Below, piece after piece: positions 26,101 through 33,956 of a stretch of 64,000 nt of DNA (position 1 is its first letter; every line of letters starts with the position of its first letter). A program made the translations under genes and the position numbers. The stretch comes from Acidobacteriota bacterium. Lineage in GTDB: Bacteria > Acidobacteriota > Blastocatellia > Chloracidobacteriales > JADJPF01. Location of the stretch: the NCBI GenBank assembly GCA_016213785.1, contig JACQZQ010000012.1, positions 1 to 64,000 of the forward strand, given 5' to 3'. The notes beneath the pieces are model-generated. The model searched no databases, had not been told where the DNA came from, and was given only the letters and a program-made list of their open reading frames with translations.

Positions 26101-26589
26101 TAAAACCCTAACAATTAAATCACCATCTGCAAGCTCTTCAATCATAATATTTTCTGGTTTTAAGTCTCTATGTACTATGCCTTGAAGGTGTGCAGCATAA
26201 AGCCCTGCACAAATTTGTTTAACGATTTTTAGAGTTTGCTTTTCAGTAAAACGTCCTTGACGTTCCATCATTGTACGTAAGGATAGACCTTCAATATATT
26301 CCATTACTATATAAGGAACATTACTAGAAGTAATTCCAAAGTCAGTAACCCCAACTACATTTGGATGACGTATTTTACCTAGAGCTTCGGCTTCACGTCT
26401 AAAACGAGCAAGTTGAGGGGAGTCTTGGGCAGGAAAGCTCATTAACTTAAGAGCAAAAGTTTTATTTAATTGAAGGTGAACAGCAGAAAAAACCCTTCCC
26501 ATCCCACCTAAACCAAGTAAAGAGTCAAGGCGATATTTTCCATCAATTACTGTTCCAAGTGCTGCTTCAACCGATGGCATTTGCCTCAT
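23134..26589 (-). CDS. Tandem Ser/Thr kinase receptor: two kinase domains, TM, TolB-like domain, TPRs
   Basis: About 1150 residues. Kinase domain 1 (about 10-270) has LGLGGMGRV, Lys48 and HRDLKPEN, but DFS in place of DFG. Kinase domain 2 (about 310-590) has LGEGGMGEVYLAED, HRDIKPGN and an intact DFG, GTPKYMSPEQ. A linker with RIDRIDRID follows, then one transmembrane helix (LLAISLSLFFILSLGSAIGY), a TolB/FlgO-like domain (TLAIVPFRNL...DFLSFSLADSVINKL), and TPRs to the end. The extracytoplasmic half probably senses and the two kinases signal inside. The frame is open to a TTG at 26640; the ATG at 26587-26589 is preferred, although its ribosome site is poor (alternative ATG 9 bases on). Domain calls are certain. 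Confidence 0.92.
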   Translation of the reverse strand: MRQMPSVEAALGTVIDGKYRLDSLLGLGGMGRVFSAVHLQLNKTFALKLMSFPAQDSPQLARFRREAEALGKIRHPNVVGVTDFGITSSNVPYIVMEYIEGLSLRTMMERQGRFTEKQTLKIVKQICAGLYAAHLQGIVHRDLKPENIMIEELADGDLIVRVLDFSIAKLLQIGEEDENISDHGELLGTVKYMTPEQFLGNAVDARSDIFGICLVAYEMLAGIVPPATVSLAQPLRELRPDISPKLSDILYKGLSPLPENRQHSALELKREFESLESTNIADASTQFTDSLTSRYSLNTQGENTSISLELEVGQKLSYYQVIRKLGEGGMGEVYLAEDSRLGRKVALKLLPTEIIKDPSRIRRFEQEARTASALNHPNILTIYEIGDADGIHFIATEFIDGITLKQKIATGISLKDSLKVAIQIANALAVAHPAGVVHRDIKPGNIMLREDGYAKILDFGLAKFTETELDKTENSIGVRTEAGKIMGTPKYMSPEQARGQVVDARTDIFSFGIVLYQMVTGKLPFDGATNSDIIVSVLEHEPPPISQYLPNISPELERIVIKALRKDKEERYQTIKDMLLDLKSLKQRLDFEKELTRSNLTDRSLSPSYSHSSDPSVEKELSRQADRIDRIDRIDKTDESLRPIEVLNTKRNKNKKLLAISLSLFFILSLGSAIGYIYYKNNTHATKKTRTLAIVPFRNLKNDPETDFLSFSLADSVINKLGYIDSLTLRPSSAINKYRSQDIDPKKVAAELNVNTLLMGNFIKEGDDLRINAQLIDVDNDEIIWSDTLDLKYEKLLTVQTKVADQIVRELEIKLTVAEVEKLKRNLPSNSTAYEFCLRGIDLMNRSANNYQKAQEVLEKSVDLDPNYSLTWAYLGFCYASRATAQFGGQQEYNKAQAAYDKALELDPEQLEARLFSAKLATDTGRVEDAVVQLRKILDRKPYHAAANWQLSYAYRYGGMLKESIEVGERALGFDKSVANDAFNSYFYDRQYRKFIDSLPKLEDSSDSYFIFYRGFGHYYLRELTEAKEFFEQAYKLTPNQIFAQIGKAFSFSIDGKKAEGIALLKGSEEKIRQSGVSDGEAIYKIAQAYAALGDKESALATLHLSIDKGFFCYPYFAQDVLLDNIRSETEFNQIIEKSRIRHENFKKKFF

Positions 26590-27078
26590 AAACTTATCTA
26601 ACAAGCCTCTATTAAAACTGATTCCAAAACAAGTAAGCAAAAGGTAAGCTAAACATTATTTTGGTACAAGAAATTTTACTAAGTTTAGTTTAGGTTTAAA
26701 AAAGTTTTTTTGCCAGTTAAAAATCTTGTTGGGAAAAACCATAATAGCTTCTAGCCAAGACTTAAGCAACTATCTGAGGCTAACTATTTTATATTCTAAG
26801 TTTTGTTGGCTAAAGATTTATTTTTCTAACTCCAGACTAGATAAAGGCTTAGGTAAGCTTTAGCTTAAAAAATTTTTTAGATTATTTTTAAAGTATTCTT
26901 TTTCAAAGAGCTTAAAAATCTTAAAAAATCTTAAAAATATTTTTTGTAATCTTAAAACTTTCTTCTTACGTTTTTAGTGCCTTCTATCAACTGTTAGACC
27001 GCTACATTGCCAAGAAAGGAAAAGAGTCTATGTGTATAATTATTTTGAAACCCTCAAAAATTTAAAAAGGAAACAATA
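26590..27078. other. AT-rich divergent intergenic region
   Basis: About 490 bp between the tandem kinase (minus) and the Nudix gene (plus). It contains several copies of AATCTTAAAA (around 26916-26962) and long A/T runs. I see no RNA gene and no confident promoter. The Nudix gene has AAAGGA 7 bases before its ATG. Confidence 0.5.
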
Positions 27079-27828
27079 ATGTTAACTGCTCTTAGAAATA
27101 AATATGATGGTATTTTTATTGCGTCAGATGCTCTTCCAGAATCTAAAGAAACATTTGATATATTACTTAAGGAATCTATTTCTTATTGGAGTCAGCAGGA
27201 TATTAAAGTAGTATGGCTAGAAATCTCTGCTACAAAATGTGAATTGATTCAAGCCGCTATTAATAATGGGTTTGAGTTTCATCATTGCTTTACATCAAAA
27301 TTAATCTTAACAAAACGCTTAATTAATAATTCTTATATTCCTTCATTTTCTACTCATACAATTGGGGCTGGAGCAGTAGTTCTTTCTGAGGAGAGAAAAA
27401 TACTAGTAGTTTTAGAAAAGATGGATTTAGTAAATCGTCCTCAATATTATAAGTTGCCTGGAGGAATGCTTGAACGAGGTGAACATATGTCTGAGGGCGT
27501 AGTTCGTGAAGTTTTTGAGGAAACAGGTATTAAATCAGAATTTAAGGGGCTATTGAGTTTTCGACATCATCATAGAGGACAATTTAATACTTCAAATATT
27601 TATGCAGTCTTTCTCCTAAAACCCCTAAGTTTTGATATTTCAATTGATGAAACAGAAATAGGTAGGGCTATGTGGGTTTCTGTTGATGATTATCTCTCTA
27701 GCCCAGGTGTGGGAGAATATAATAAACTTGTTGTTAAAGCAGCTGTTTTTTCAAAACCACTTGTATCAGTTAAAATTGATGGGTATATGGATAGCCCTAA
27801 TGACTATGAAATTTATGCTTATGACTAA
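27079..27828 (+). CDS. Nudix hydrolase with NUDT6-like N-terminal domain
   Basis: A 249-residue protein. The Nudix box G-x5-E-x7-R-E-V-x-E-E-x-G-I is complete at residues 129-151 (GMLERGEHMSEGVVREVFEE, then TGI), so hydrolysis of a nucleoside-diphosphate-linked substrate is expected. The N-terminal about 95 residues (KVVWLEISATKCELIQAAIN, then NGFEFHHC) match the extra N-terminal domain of the NUDT6/plant NUDX family, in which a GFxFHH motif precedes the Nudix fold. Substrates of that family include ADP-ribose, NADH and related compounds; the actual substrate here is unknown. The start ATG is preceded by AAAAAGGAAACAATA. It appears monocistronic. Confidence 0.9.
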   Translation: MLTALRNKYDGIFIASDALPESKETFDILLKESISYWSQQDIKVVWLEISATKCELIQAAINNGFEFHHCFTSKLILTKRLINNSYIPSFSTHTIGAGAVVLSEERKILVVLEKMDLVNRPQYYKLPGGMLERGEHMSEGVVREVFEETGIKSEFKGLLSFRHHHRGQFNTSNIYAVFLLKPLSFDISIDETEIGRAMWVSVDDYLSSPGVGEYNKLVVKAAVFSKPLVSVKIDGYMDSPNDYEIYAYD

Positions 27829-27891
27829 TTGCCTATAAATTTTTTGGTAAATTTTTCTCGGTAAAAATTTTTGTGCTTTTAGTTTTTTTTC

Positions 27892-27919
27892 TTGACAAAG
27901 TTGTTTTTAATCATAAAAT
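27892..27919 (+). promoter_or_regulatory. Promoter of the TetR-family regulator
   Basis: TTGACA (27892-27897) and TAAAAT (27914-27919) are spaced by 16 bases, and the operator-like ACATTCGTTCGTTTTT begins directly after the -10 box. The expected start point is only about 14 bases before the ATG at 27940, so the leader is very short and lacks a Shine-Dalgarno sequence. This arrangement fits autorepression. Confidence 0.65.
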
Positions 27920-27935
27920 ACATTCGTTCGTTTTT
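27920..27935 (+). promoter_or_regulatory. Putative TetR operator, site 1
   Basis: ACATTCGTTCGTTTTT lies between the -10 box and the start codon of the regulator. It matches the core found upstream of the TonB receptor and of the lipase at 40.8 kb. Confidence 0.6.
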
Positions 27936-27939
27936 ATTT

Positions 27940-28590
27940 ATGCCAAAACTTAGTCAAGAAATAGTAAAAGAAAAAAAGTCTAACATTGAAACAGCTGCAA
28001 AGGTTTTATTTATTAAGCAAGGTTTTCATGGCACATCTATACGTCAAATTGCTGCACAGGCAGGAGTATCACTTGGAAACCTTTATAATTATTATAAAAC
28101 CAAAGAAGATATCTTAGAATCGCTAATTAGCAAATATGAAGATCTAATTACTGCGCGTTTTGATGAGATGTTTTCTAAAATAGAAGAACCTTTGCTACCA
28201 GAAAATTTTGTAAAACTAGGAAAGTTATTACAAGAAGTAGTATCAGATCATTATGAGTTTTGGTTGTTGATGTATATTGATGTGTTAGAATTTGACAACC
28301 AACATTGTAGAAAGTTTTTTGAAGGTTTATCAAAAAGATTTGGTCAAAGATTTCATAAGCATTTTTATAAGCTAAAAAAACAAAAATTGCTTAATGAAGA
28401 TATAGACCCTGCTCTAGGTTTTACTGTAGCTTATTTGCAATTTCTAAATTATTTTTTAATTGAAAAACTATTTGGCGGTAATCATCATTTGGGTATTAAT
28501 GATGATGAAGCAGTACTAAAATTAAGTGAACTTTTTTGTCGTGGCCTACTCTCAAGTACTGCTTTAGAAAAAAATTTTCCCAATAATTAA
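27940..28590 (+). CDS. TetR-family transcriptional regulator
   Basis: A 216-residue TetR repressor. The N-terminal helix-turn-helix is clear: NIETAAKVLFIKQGFHGTSI, then RQIAAQAGVSLGNLYNYYKT (about residues 15-54). The C-terminal ligand domain is helical and of ordinary length. TetR relatives with this architecture (FadR/YsiA, PsrA types) often sense acyl-CoA or lipids. That fits the genes downstream, but the ligand is inferred. The start is ATG 27940: an upstream TTG would overlap the -35 box. The gene is followed by the TonB receptor, with a second copy of the operator between them, so it probably represses both itself and the lipid/PHA locus. Confidence 0.92.
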   Translation: MPKLSQEIVKEKKSNIETAAKVLFIKQGFHGTSIRQIAAQAGVSLGNLYNYYKTKEDILESLISKYEDLITARFDEMFSKIEEPLLPENFVKLGKLLQEVVSDHYEFWLLMYIDVLEFDNQHCRKFFEGLSKRFGQRFHKHFYKLKKQKLLNEDIDPALGFTVAYLQFLNYFLIEKLFGGNHHLGINDDEAVLKLSELFCRGLLSSTALEKNFPNN

Positions 28591-28610
28591 TCTTATTTTT
28601 AATTTTTATA

Positions 28611-28630
28611 AAAAACGTTCGTTCGTTTTT
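28611..28630 (+). promoter_or_regulatory. Putative TetR operator, site 2
   Basis: AAAAACG-TTCGTT-CGTTTTT is an inverted repeat with 7-bp arms that contains the TTCGTTCG core. It lies 33 bases upstream of the TonB receptor ATG, where it could block the promoter of the receptor and the operon behind it. Confidence 0.65.
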
Positions 28631-28662
28631 ATACACCAATAACTAAATCAGGAGAGAGAAAA

Positions 28663-31600
28663 ATGTATAAATACAGAGTAATAGCAATATTTTTTCTAGT
28701 ATCTTTGCTAGTACCAATGCAATCAATTATATTTGCTCCTAGTGTTTATGCTCAAAGCACAACAGGAGATATTAGTGGGTTAATTTCTGATCAAACAGGT
28801 GCGGCTCTATCAGGGGCTAGTGTAATAATAAAGAACCAAGACACTGGAATAGAGCGCGAAATTACGGCTAATGAATCAGGCATATTTACAGCAAGGCTAC
28901 TACCTGCTGGTAAATATACTCTTACTATCAGTATAGAGGGATTTAAGGGCGTAATCTTACAAGATGTACAAGTAAATATAACTCAAGTAACTTCACTTAA
29001 GCTTGCCCTAGAGCCTGCTAGTGTTTCAGAAGTAGTTACAATAACAGCAACTCCTCCTTTAGTACAATCAGAATCAACCCAATTAGGCCGTAATGTAGAC
29101 GAACGAACTTTGCGCCAATTGCCTTTACCTACACGTAATTTCCAACAACTCCTCACCTTATCGCCAGGCACATCTGCTAATCTCTCCAATAATACCGACT
29201 TAGGCCGAGGTGATGCAACAGTTTCTGTTAATGGTCAACGCACTACTAGTAATAGTGTACGGATTAATGGAGTAGATGCTAATTCAATTGGTACAAACTC
29301 TACTCCTAATATTGCTGTTCCTGCAACTGATACAATTCAAGAATTTATTGTTCAAACTAGTTTATATGACGCTTCTAATGGACGTAATGCTGGGGGTAAT
29401 GTTGAGGCTATAACTAAATCTGGAACAAATGCATTTCATGGAAATGCCTATGAGTTTTTACGCAATCGCTCATTAAATTCTAATGACTTTTTCCTTAATG
29501 CAGCAGGACAACCTAAACCTGTATTAACTAAAAATCAATTTGGGTTTACTTTAGGCGGGCCTATTATTCGTGATAGAGCGTTTTTCTTTGGTTCTTATCA
29601 AGGTACTCGTGAACGCAATGGAGCTTCATTAAACAATAGTCTATCCTTCCCTACTATCCCTGTTGCCTTAACTAATAGCAATAGAACAGCAATAGGACTT
29701 GCAGCAGCATTTGGACTACCTGTAAGTGTGATTAGCCCTATTGCAGTTTCTCTTTTACAAGCACGCCTTCCTAATGGTCAATTTGTTATTCCAACGCCAA
29801 CTACAGCTACAGGTTTAACGCCTATTTCAGGGATTTCTAAATTCCAAGAAGATCAATTTAATATTAATCTTGATCTAAAAATTAATGATAAACATACTTT
29901 TGTAGGTAAAGTATTTTCTGCAAATAACCCAACAACACAAGCTAATTTTAACTTTGCTGGTTTAGGTAATGGCCCAACTCAATTACCTGGATTTGGTGGA
30001 GAGCTAGACTTAATAAATCGAGTAATTTCTTTAACTGATACCTATGTTTTTAGTCCAAATATTGTTAATCAAGCTCGTTTTGGATTTAACCGTATTCGCG
30101 TTACCTCTGAGCCTCAAGAACCATTTACTGCTAAGCAATTTGGAATTAACAGCCCAACAGGTAATCTATACTCTGGACTACCAACCATTCAAGTTGTAGG
30201 TTTATTTACATTTGGCTCATCTCCTTTTGCTGATCAATCATCAGCCATTAATACTTTTAATTATGGGGATACTCTTTCAATCACTGCTGGCAGACATCGC
30301 ATACGTCTTGGTGCAGAATATCGCCGCTCACAAGTTAATTTCTTTTTTAATGCCTTTACTCGTGGTCAATTAATTTTTCCAACATTTGCTAGTTTTTTAG
30401 CAGGTCAATCCATTTCACTACTTGGTTCAGGTGTTTTTGATCGTGCACTAAGAGTTAATGAATTTAGCTTTTTTGCTCAAGATGATATTAAAGTTAATAA
30501 TCGTTTAACTCTAAATTTAGGCGTTCGTTATGAATATTTTGGCAATCCAACAGAAAAACAAGGTCGTTTAATTAATTTCTTACCCAATCAATTTAAGGCT
30601 GGTGCTCCAACATCAATTGCTCAACCTCCAAATGGTTTTGTCCAAGCAGGTAATGCAGAAAATCCTATTCAAGGCGTTCCTCTAGTCTCTGATTCATTAA
30701 TTGATAATGACCTAAACAATGTTGCTCCACGTTTTGGTTTTGCTTTCAAACCTTTTAACACTGATAAACTTGTACTTAGGGGCGGTTATGGAATTTATTT
30801 TGACCGTGTTTCAACTCGTTCAGTTAACACACAAGTATTAAACTTTCCATTCTTTTCTTTAGCAACTTCTGTAGGAAGACCTCTAGCTGCACCATTTGCT
30901 CCCGTACCCCAGCCAACAGCTTTTCCTGTAGTCCCAACAGTCCCATCGCTTTTAGGCGTTCCTATAAGCGGGATTTTCTTAGATCCTAATTTCCGTACAC
31001 CTTATATCCAACAATATAACTTCAATATTCAATATGCATTAACCAAAGATCTACTCTTAGAAGTTGGTTATGTTGGTTCAAAAGGTACAAAACTACTCCA
31101 AGTCATTAGTCTAAATCAGCCTGTTTTTAATCGTGCTACTAATCAATTTACATTGCCTTTAGGCCCATTTCTATCAACACAAAAAAATCCTGCTGGAGGT
31201 ATTCAACAAGTACAATCTAGCTCTACTTCTCATTTTGATTCTTTCCAACTTAGTTTAACTAAGCAATTTAGCAAAGGCTTGCAGTTTTTAGCCTCTTATA
31301 CACTCGGTAAGTCTATAGATAATTACTCTGGTGCTGCAATTAATGAGCTTACAGGTATTCCTGGAGATCAATTTAATACTAGTGGTAATCGTGGTCGCTC
31401 AGACTTTGATCGCCGTAATCGCTTTGTTTTAAGTGGTGTTTATGACCTACCTAAGTTTAATGTTCAATCTAAACTAGTTGGTAAAGTAGTAAATGGTTGG
31501 CAAGTTAGTAGTATTTTAACTTTACAATCAGGACTACCATTTACCATTGTTGATGCTCCTAGCAACTTTATTTTACAACGCGCAAACGTTGTAGGAGGCG

Positions 31601-31977
31601 CTAATCCAGAAAAATCAGGTGATGTTAAAGACCGTCTAAATAGTTTCTTTAACACTACGGCTTTCCTACCATCAAGACAAGCACTAGTAGGAACAACCCT
31701 TAACCCATTCTTTGATCCAAATGCACCTTTTGGAAATCTTGGTCGTAACACATTAACTGGCCCTGGGCAAAAGAATCTAGATATTTCAATCGTTAAATTT
31801 ATCCCAATCAAAGAAAGCTTTAATATGGAATTTCGTAGCGAATTCTTCAATGCTTTCAATACAGTAAATTTCTCAAATCCAAATAGTAATATTGCTGTTC
31901 CAGCAACATTTGGTCGTATTACCTCAACTAGTAGTGGGCCTCGTGTAATTCAATTTGCACTAAAGCTTAGTTTCTAG
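28663..31977 (+). CDS. TonB-dependent receptor, Oar type with carboxypeptidase-regulatory domain
   Basis: A 1104-residue outer-membrane receptor. A signal peptide (IFFLVSLLVPMQSIIFAPSV) is followed by a CarboxypepD_reg domain (GDISGLISDQTGAALSGASV, about residues 35-120), a plug domain (VTITATPPLVQ...LPLPTRNFQQLLTLSPGT) and a long beta-barrel ending in the aromatic beta-signal FALKLSF. Oar-like receptors are greatly expanded in Acidobacteria, with few known substrates. Here the ligand may be a lipid or a product of the secreted esterases, judging from the downstream operon. RBS AGGAGAGAG precedes the ATG. A TetR-type operator lies just upstream and an 11-bp hairpin separates the gene from the downstream run. 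Confidence 0.93.
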   Translation: MYKYRVIAIFFLVSLLVPMQSIIFAPSVYAQSTTGDISGLISDQTGAALSGASVIIKNQDTGIEREITANESGIFTARLLPAGKYTLTISIEGFKGVILQDVQVNITQVTSLKLALEPASVSEVVTITATPPLVQSESTQLGRNVDERTLRQLPLPTRNFQQLLTLSPGTSANLSNNTDLGRGDATVSVNGQRTTSNSVRINGVDANSIGTNSTPNIAVPATDTIQEFIVQTSLYDASNGRNAGGNVEAITKSGTNAFHGNAYEFLRNRSLNSNDFFLNAAGQPKPVLTKNQFGFTLGGPIIRDRAFFFGSYQGTRERNGASLNNSLSFPTIPVALTNSNRTAIGLAAAFGLPVSVISPIAVSLLQARLPNGQFVIPTPTTATGLTPISGISKFQEDQFNINLDLKINDKHTFVGKVFSANNPTTQANFNFAGLGNGPTQLPGFGGELDLINRVISLTDTYVFSPNIVNQARFGFNRIRVTSEPQEPFTAKQFGINSPTGNLYSGLPTIQVVGLFTFGSSPFADQSSAINTFNYGDTLSITAGRHRIRLGAEYRRSQVNFFFNAFTRGQLIFPTFASFLAGQSISLLGSGVFDRALRVNEFSFFAQDDIKVNNRLTLNLGVRYEYFGNPTEKQGRLINFLPNQFKAGAPTSIAQPPNGFVQAGNAENPIQGVPLVSDSLIDNDLNNVAPRFGFAFKPFNTDKLVLRGGYGIYFDRVSTRSVNTQVLNFPFFSLATSVGRPLAAPFAPVPQPTAFPVVPTVPSLLGVPISGIFLDPNFRTPYIQQYNFNIQYALTKDLLLEVGYVGSKGTKLLQVISLNQPVFNRATNQFTLPLGPFLSTQKNPAGGIQQVQSSSTSHFDSFQLSLTKQFSKGLQFLASYTLGKSIDNYSGAAINELTGIPGDQFNTSGNRGRSDFDRRNRFVLSGVYDLPKFNVQSKLVGKVVNGWQVSSILTLQSGLPFTIVDAPSNFILQRANVVGGANPEKSGDVKDRLNSFFNTTAFLPSRQALVGTTLNPFFDPNAPFGNLGRNTLTGPGQKNLDISIVKFIPIKESFNMEFRSEFFNAFNTVNFSNPNSNIAVPATFGRITSTSSGPRVIQFALKLSF

Positions 31978-32003
31978 TTTCCTCGCTGATGTAGGGCTAT
32001 AGA

Positions 32004-32028
32004 GTAGGGCTAAATTCTTTAGCCCTAC
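32004..32028 (+). terminator. Hairpin between TonB receptor and downstream operon
   Basis: Perfect 11-bp arms (GTAGGGCTAAA 32004-32014, TTTAGCCCTAC 32018-32028) around a TTC loop, followed by AAATTTTC. It lies 23 bases before the next ATG. With no long U-tract it may attenuate or process the transcript rather than stop it fully. Confidence 0.65.
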
Positions 32029-32050
32029 AAATTTTCTAAAAGGTTATAAA

Positions 32051-32887
32051 ATGTCAAAACCCCAATTAATTGATCACGAAATTAATCACGAAATTAATAA
32101 TGAAATTTATTATGAAATTTATGGTCAAGGCCAGCCATTACTATTAATTCCTGGCTTTGCTACAGGTCTTTGGATTTGGTATAAACAAATTCCAGTATTT
32201 TCAAAATATTATAAAACTATTGTCTTTGATAATCGTGGTGTAAGCCGTTCAACAAAAGCTATTTTTCCTTACTCAATGGAAAAAATGGCTGATGATGTGG
32301 CTAATTTATTGAGTTTCTTAAAAATTAAAAAAGCTAATATTCTTGGTGCTTCAATGGGCGGTTTTATTGCTCAAGAATTTGCTCTAAAATATCCAGAAAA
32401 AGTTTCTAGTTTAATTCTTTGTTGTACTAGTTTTGGAGGAAGAAACCATGTTTCTCCCTCGGCTGAAACCCTCTTGTCAATGAGTTCTTTTCAAGATCCA
32501 AACTCAGAACATAGGATTCGCAGAGCTTTACAGTTTGCTTTTGCTAGTGAATTTCAAGAAAATAATCCAAAAGAATTTGAAAAAATAGTCGATCTTCGTT
32601 TAGCAAATCCTATTTTAACCCAAGCTTATTTAAGCCAATTACAAGCAGCAGTTACTTTTGATGTTGAAGATAAATTAGAGAATTTAGATCTCCCAACTCT
32701 AATAATGACTGGAGATAAAGATTTACTAGTACCTCCACAAAATTCACTTAACCTTGCAAGCAAAATAAAGAACTCCAAATTAGAAGTTATTAGTGGATTT
32801 GGTCACTCAATATTTATTGAATCTGCACCTACTTTTAACAAACTAGTAATAGATTTTTTAGAATCTATTAACAAAGGGAAGGACTAA
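32051..32887 (+). CDS. Alpha/beta-hydrolase fold esterase
   Basis: A 278-residue cytoplasmic hydrolase with oxyanion segment LLLIPGFATG (about residues 30-39), nucleophile elbow LGASMGGF (Ser101), acid residue in IMTGDKDLLVPP and histidine in SGFGHSIFIE, giving a complete triad. It resembles 3-oxoadipate enol-lactonase/esterase-type enzymes; the substrate cannot be read. Given its operon, a role in releasing or transferring hydroxyacyl or fatty acyl groups (for example intracellular PHA oligomer or thioester hydrolysis) is possible. The first 24 residues are encoded by a 12-bp tandem repeat giving the HEIN/NEIY pattern. It is the first gene of a nine-gene run; AAAAGG lies 7 bases before ATG. 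The next gene starts 5 bases after its stop. Confidence 0.85.
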   Translation: MSKPQLIDHEINHEINNEIYYEIYGQGQPLLLIPGFATGLWIWYKQIPVFSKYYKTIVFDNRGVSRSTKAIFPYSMEKMADDVANLLSFLKIKKANILGASMGGFIAQEFALKYPEKVSSLILCCTSFGGRNHVSPSAETLLSMSSFQDPNSEHRIRRALQFAFASEFQENNPKEFEKIVDLRLANPILTQAYLSQLQAAVTFDVEDKLENLDLPTLIMTGDKDLLVPPQNSLNLASKIKNSKLEVISGFGHSIFIESAPTFNKLVIDFLESINKGKD

Positions 32888-32892
32888 CTAAA

Positions 32893-33891
32893 ATGACACG
32901 CTATGCCAAAATAGTAGGTACTGGTTCTTATGTGCCTGAAAAAATGTTAACTAATGATGACTTAAGCCAAATGCTAGGTGAAGATATTAATACTTTTGTT
33001 TCTCAAGTTGTTGGCATAGAACGTCGTCATTTCTGTTCTGACAAAGAAAACACAACTGATTTAGCCGTTGAAGCAGGACGTAGAGCCATAAAAATGGCTA
33101 ATCTAAAAGCCGAAGATATAGACCTTATAATTTTAGCAACAGATACTCCTGCTTATATTTCCCCAGCAACATCTACAATTGTTCAATATTGTTTAGGCGC
33201 TAAAAATGCTGGTTCATTTGATGTAAATTGTGCTTGTGCAGGTTTTGTTACAGCCTTAAAAACAGCAGCAACTTATATAATGGGTGATCCTGAATATAAA
33301 AATATTTTGGTCATAGGCGCTTATGCAATGAGTAAATATTTAGACTGGGATGATAAAAAAACCTGTACTATTTTTGCTGATGGTGCTGGGGCAGTAGTCC
33401 TCCAAGCAAGCGATACACCTGGTGGTTATTTAGCTTCAAAACTCTATGCTGATGGTCAATATCATAATTACTTAGGAATATTTGCTGGCGGAACAGCAAT
33501 GCCAATTACTAAAAATGTTTTAAGAGAAGGCAAACATAATAAAGTAAGATTTTTACAAAAATATCCTCCAGAAATTAATATGGAAGGTTGGCCTAATTTA
33601 GTTAAAGAAACGCTTAAAAAAGCCAATGTTGATATTAAAGATGTTAAACAATTTTTCTTTACCCAAGTCAACCTAAGCACAATTAAAGCTGTTATGCAAA
33701 ATCTAGAACTTCCAATGTCACTTGCTCATACAATTATGGGTAAATGGGGTTACACAGGCTCAGCTTGTATTCCAATGGCTCTAGATGATGCAGCAACTTT
33801 AGGCAAAATTCAAAAAGACGATCTTGTGCTTATGTGTGCTTCTGGAGGTGGCCTAAATATGGCCTGTGCGGTTTTTCGATGGTCGATCTAA
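32893..33891 (+). CDS. FabH-like (ketoacyl-ACP synthase III family) enzyme lacking the His and Asn residues
   Basis: A 332-residue thiolase-fold protein closest to KAS III. The nucleophile is present: FDVNCACAGFVTAL with Cys115 aligned to E. coli FabH Cys112. The two residues that support decarboxylative condensation are not. The HQAN motif (His244 in E. coli) reads TQVN with Thr257, and GNTSAASVP (Asn274) reads GYTGSACIP with Tyr287. It should still be able to take up an acyl group on Cys, but malonyl-ACP condensation is doubtful. Ester- or thioester-forming acyl transfer, as in CerJ-like KAS III variants, is an attractive alternative (inference). It sits between the hydrolase and the phasin-like gene in a PHA-type operon, so it may prime, transfer or move acyl chains there. 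Confidence 0.85.
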   Translation: MTRYAKIVGTGSYVPEKMLTNDDLSQMLGEDINTFVSQVVGIERRHFCSDKENTTDLAVEAGRRAIKMANLKAEDIDLIILATDTPAYISPATSTIVQYCLGAKNAGSFDVNCACAGFVTALKTAATYIMGDPEYKNILVIGAYAMSKYLDWDDKKTCTIFADGAGAVVLQASDTPGGYLASKLYADGQYHNYLGIFAGGTAMPITKNVLREGKHNKVRFLQKYPPEINMEGWPNLVKETLKKANVDIKDVKQFFFTQVNLSTIKAVMQNLELPMSLAHTIMGKWGYTGSACIPMALDDAATLGKIQKDDLVLMCASGGGLNMACAVFRWSI

Positions 33892-33956
33892 ATAGACCAT
33901 CTATTTTCAAAACAGCCTTTACAAAGGCTTCTTAACTTAAAAAAGGAGAACTTAAA

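Noticed and set aside
29099-29108. Another CGAACGAAC motif resembling the TetR operator
   Set aside because: It lies deep inside the TonB receptor coding region, encoding Asp-Glu-Arg-Thr, away from any promoter.
32061-32116. 12-bp tandem repeat at the start of the hydrolase gene
   Set aside because: It is simply translated into an HEIN/NEIY repeat at the N-terminus; probably slippage with no separate function.
32893-33891. Housekeeping fabH
   Set aside because: His and Asn of the triad are replaced and the gene sits in a PHA/lipid operon rather than with fab genes.
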